Shown piece after piece: positions 60,601 through 64,000 of a stretch of 64,000 bases of DNA. Source of the stretch: Gymnopilus junonius (Eukaryota > Basidiomycota > Agaricomycetes > Agaricales > Galerinaceae). Positions within the stretch are counted from its first letter, which is position 1, and every line of letters starts with the position of its first letter. Made by a program: the position numbers and the translations under genes. The notes under the pieces are model-generated. The model had not been told where the DNA came from and made no database searches. It saw only the letters and a list, made by a program, of their open reading frames with translations. Location of the stretch: the NCBI GenBank assembly GCA_015501075.1, contig JADNYJ010000011.1, positions 62,001-126,000 on the forward strand. The letters run 5' to 3'.

Positions 60601-61956
60601 CATACTATGTACTTGCCAAATTTATCAACCAATCTAGATCGCGCCGACGGAACCACCATGGCCACTCGCGTCATGTTATCAGCAATTGGACACACTGAAC
60701 TGCTTTCATTTTCTGGCCTGTGAAAGCGGGCGTGGAGCAATACCCAATGCCTGCTGACAAAAACCTCGTGGGGTACTCCCATAAGAGCGATTCAGCGCTT
60801 GTTATTAAATGTTCATTGCCACCCTGGAATCCTCAGCCGTCTAAAAACTCGCATGGCTCTAATTTTGGGATTTCCTTCCTACTGGACAAGTTCTGGGGTG
60901 GGGTTGTTTTATGCACGCTCTATCGATGAATCAACGAACATCTTCATGAAAACTTTATCCCTTGATGTACCCCGCGAGGGAATTGCTTTAAATTGAAAGT
61001 GGTTAATTCTATCTATTTGCCTAACGCCACTAGACAGACTGGACTCAAAAGGATCGACAATATTTGAGATCTCTGGGTCCTATGTTTTCCTAGTCGTTTC
61101 CGTGTCACCAGGGACTAGTTCATCCACTGTCAATTTCTGGAGGCCTCTAGACCGGAATGTATCTTTGTAATACGGCGAAAGTACAATTTTCTTCTTTTTG
61201 ATGGCATCTTTGCTTGCTTTTCCGGGGCAAAGGCGCTGTAGACTGCACCTACTTCTGTGGGTTCTATGAAATTTGCACATCTCACGGACGAGAAATATCG
61301 ATCTATATCGACCCTTTGGAAACAGGGCACTGGACGTATGGAAAACTGGTTGAGAATTCTCGAGCAATGGTTCGTGTTGCTCATTCCCCTCCATAGAACG
61401 GAGAGATTTCATTCAATTACGGACCCTTAGTTCGTTGGCCTGATAATACCGCCTGGGAGCTGATCATTGCTCAGAACATCCACTTACATATCATCGCCCT
61501 TGTTTTTAAATTGGCATCCTGATATATGTTACTTTAACATCCTAAGTCACATTTATGTGTTTAGCTACATCCCTTTTCACGGTTTTCCCTATCTTCGATA
61601 GAAAAATATCATCTGGATCCAACAAGCGAAAGGACTGGGTGCTGCGGAAATTTTGGGACCTTCCGTAAGTTCGGAATGACGGTGTGACTTTCTGAGCCCC
61701 ATATAACAGTTTCGAAGTCTAGGCTTAACCAACATTTTCCATTGGAATCCCGACGCAGTTAAGTGTGATCCTTAAGCAGCCTGCTTCCTTCTGCCTAACT
61801 TGCAAATTAGTAGAGGCCAATTCTTACTGGTCAGGTAACCTCGTGTTATTCCTCTGAAGAAGAACTGTCCATGGAAAGATTGTCGTGATCTGGAATCAAA
61901 ACCTTCAACCTGCGACTATCGAACTAAACCCGCATTGCTCCTTTCTAACTTCGTGG
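57700..61956. other. Long region without a recognisable gene
   Basis: Apart from a MITE, only unassigned fragments are present, for example + frames at 59864-60118, 60391-60594 and 60799-60996. Some resemble split exons but share no motif I can name. They may be remnants of a decayed gene. Confidence 0.35.
58701..58878. mobile_element. 178-bp MITE with 23-bp perfect terminal inverted repeats
   Basis: Left end AGGACCCCTGACATTAGACC (58701 on) and the right end (to 58878) are exact inverse copies over 23 bases. The interior is non-coding and GC/A-run rich. No clear target duplication flanks the ends, though GCGAG lies near both sides. Family unknown. Confidence 0.8.
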
Positions 61957-61963
61957 TATAAAA
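61957..61963 (+). promoter_or_regulatory. TATA box of the BTB gene
   Basis: TATAAAA 34 bases before the ATG at 61997. Confidence 0.55.
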
Positions 61964-61996
61964 ATGAGATCCTAAAGACATGTTCTAAACCCGACT

Positions 61997-63283
61997 ATGG
62001 ATCCTAGCTCATATCAAACTATGTACTCTTTCGAGCCGATCATTTTTCCTCAGTCCGAAAACTTATTTCCTCCTCCAACGCAATTCCAGTGGCAAGGTGA
62101 TGAACATGCGATGTATTCCAGTTCCTACGATTATCACGCCATCAGTCCAAGCGTCTCGTCCAAATGCACAGCGAGTTCTCAAGACCTTGTCGACTCCCAA
62201 TTGGTACCAATTGTACGTACTCAACTATTGCTTTAGAGAATGCTAAAATTCAATCTTACCTCCAGGTTTCATTCCCTTCCTCAGCCCTCGCGAATGCGTT
62301 GACGCCTACCTCACCAGCGTCCTCTGATACCAATGACACGGTATCAATCTCGACTATTTTCCACCCCGAAGCTTTTCCAATCCCAGATACGATTTTGTCC
62401 GCTTCCGACGGCGTGATATTCTATGTGAATTCGCAGATCATTTTGGAATGCTGCTGTACAGCTTTTGAAGAGTACCTTGCTGCTCCATTATCCGACCCTA
62501 AGTTTCGAGTCAGCGTTATTGAACTCGATGCGCCTAGCCTCGAGCTCAATATCATTCTTCATACACTGTACGGTACTTCTGCCGAAGCGCATTCACCTGA
62601 TATCGAAACACTTGTGAAAGCAGTTGATCGAATGCCGACCTATGGTCTTCCTCCCCAATCACTCATACAGCCATCGTCACCATTATACAATCTGCTTCTT
62701 TCCAGAGCACCGTTGTGTCCTCTTGACGTCTATGCACTTGCTGCACATCACGATTTATTACCCCTCGCTGTGAGTGTATCTTCACATCTACTGTCATACG
62801 ATTTGTTTGCAATCACGGACGCCATGGCCAAGCGAATCTCAGCTACCTATCTCAAGAAGCTGATGCTACTTCACGCTGGGCGTTTTGAATCTCTAAAGAG
62901 GATTCTTCTTCATCCTCCTTACCACCACCCACCCACAAAAGTATGTAGTCTGGAAGATCAGAAAAGTTTAACACGCGCTTGGGCACTGGTAAGCGCATAC
63001 CTAGTTTGGGATTCAAGACCTGGTTAGTGCTCTTCTCTTCGCATATAGACATTCTGTATTTCTCTCGCTAACTCGTATCCGCAGATCTATCGGTACATCG
63101 TATACAGACTACTTTAACACCTCTGATTGAGCACGTCACCTGCGGAATGTGCCACAAGATATTGAGTGAGAAGGTCAAAGATGTGTTGGTGCGTTGGGCC
63201 TCTGTGAAGGTATCGTTAAATTTTTCGTGCTCAAATCTGGTCATCACTGACTAGGTCTCTTTCTGTTTAAGTGCACCATTTGA
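61997..63283 (+). CDS. BTB/POZ-like domain protein
   Basis: Exons 61997-62212, 62266-63022, 63083/63085-63209 and 63272-63283; with 63085 as the acceptor the model totals 1110 nt (369 aa plus stop). A disordered N-terminus (MDPSSYQTMYSFEPIIFPQS) precedes a BTB-like domain: FPIPDTILSASDGVIFYVNS, then VIELDAPSLELNIILHTLYG. A long helical region follows (PLCPLDVYALAAHHDLLPLA) and AYLKKLMLLHAGRFESLKRI-type helices. A C-terminal HVTCGMCHKILSEKV and a last short exon end in CTI. Agaricomycetes have many such BTB proteins; partner and function are unknown. If the last intron is not removed, translation stops at 63254 instead. Confidence 0.8.
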
Positions 63284-64000
63284 CCTTATTATTGAATCAT
63301 TTTTCTTTCTAAAATGTCATAGCAGAAGATGACAAGGGAATATACATCACGCGATACTTTGGATCGCGTTCTTCGGATCAGTGAGAATAAATAACTTGAA
63401 GACGCCCACAAATTAAGGCCTTGTTTAGGCAGACCTCGGAGTTCTGCGTTGCACTCTAAAATCCGTTACATCGTGTGGCAAAATCCCTTATTTTAGGCAC
63501 ATGAGTTCTCCAAGGTGTAGTATTGCAGGTTCTAGAAAACATTCCTTGCCAAGCTCAATCAAATCCCCTTTAGTTTTTCTGACAGCCTGAGTAGGTATTC
63601 AAATATATTGAAATAAAGGTAAGTAGGAACATGGTCAGGAGTGTTGTACAAGGAGAAGAAGTAGTCCTGAAGATCGGTGGCATCTCTCAAATTGCTTCCT
63701 ACTCTAAGTAATCAAAAAAAAAATAGTCGCCACGAAGCGGAGTCAGGGTACACTCCTACAGCTATTCCGGCAGCGTAGATCGAGACCTCGGTTGACTCGG
63801 GCATGTTCTGCGACACCTATGCCTGCAATGACGCATCTGTTGAGATGAATTACACATCTTAGTAGCGTGAAATTATGTCTATCAGGAATCTAGACTTTCG
63901 AGCCATTTACAAGTTTAGCGGCCGGCGCACGTTAATTGAAAACGACTGAAAACCCGAGCCCCGATCCGTGGGCTTGGATTGATTGAGTCTGCTGATCCGA
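63284..64000. other. Intergenic, no gene recognised
   Basis: AT-rich sequence to the window end. Nothing supported. Confidence 0.5.

Noticed and set aside
59864..60996. Series of plus-strand frames as an intron-rich gene
   Set aside because: No splice path giving a continuous protein and no recognisable domain.

Overview
The window looks like nuclear DNA of an agaricomycete fungus (mushroom-forming basidiomycete). Genes are cut by many ~50-65 nt GT-AG introns and sit on both strands. The protein families are those expanded in Agaricales: modin-like membrane protein, TKL-type kinase, F-box/LRR proteins, DUF6533 seven-helix protein, BTB protein, GT61 glycosyltransferases and an AA9 LPMO with a CBM1. 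No prokaryotic operon, CRISPR array, rRNA or convincing tRNA was seen.

Layout. 0-10 kb: a relic and a fuller copy of a modin-like gene (+), a TKL-like kinase (-), an aminoglycoside-phosphotransferase-fold protein (-). 10-18 kb: poorly resolved fragments, a Zn(II)2Cys6 transcription factor (+), an F-box/LRR gene (-). 18.2-28.5 kb: an F-box gene split by an 8.9-kb Ty1/Copia retrotransposon. The retrotransposon itself carries two younger insertions, one in its 5' LTR and one between reverse transcriptase and RNase H. 29-40 kb: TFIIA gamma (-), AA9-CBM1 LPMO (+), amidase (-), GT61 glycosyltransferase A (-). 40-45 kb: an acidic conserved protein (-), a DUF6533 membrane protein (-), a kinase-like protein (-). 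48-56.5 kb: a large two-RRM RNA-binding protein (+) and a second GT61 gene (+). 56.6-64 kb: an unnamed basidiomycete family (-), a small MITE and a BTB-domain gene (+).

How it works together. I see no co-regulated pathway or gene cluster; the neighbours are ordinary fungal housekeeping, wood-decay and signalling/immune-type genes. The most informative structures are repetitive: nested transposons with a clear target duplication, six in-frame TGA stops in an otherwise single-frame gag-pol, and a perfect 46-bp palindrome. Two gene models close exactly on splice junctions (LPMO 323 aa, TFIIA gamma 113 aa), and a BTB model closes at 369 aa. Several other genes need one-base shifts, often at homopolymer runs. 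Those may be sequence errors rather than dead genes.
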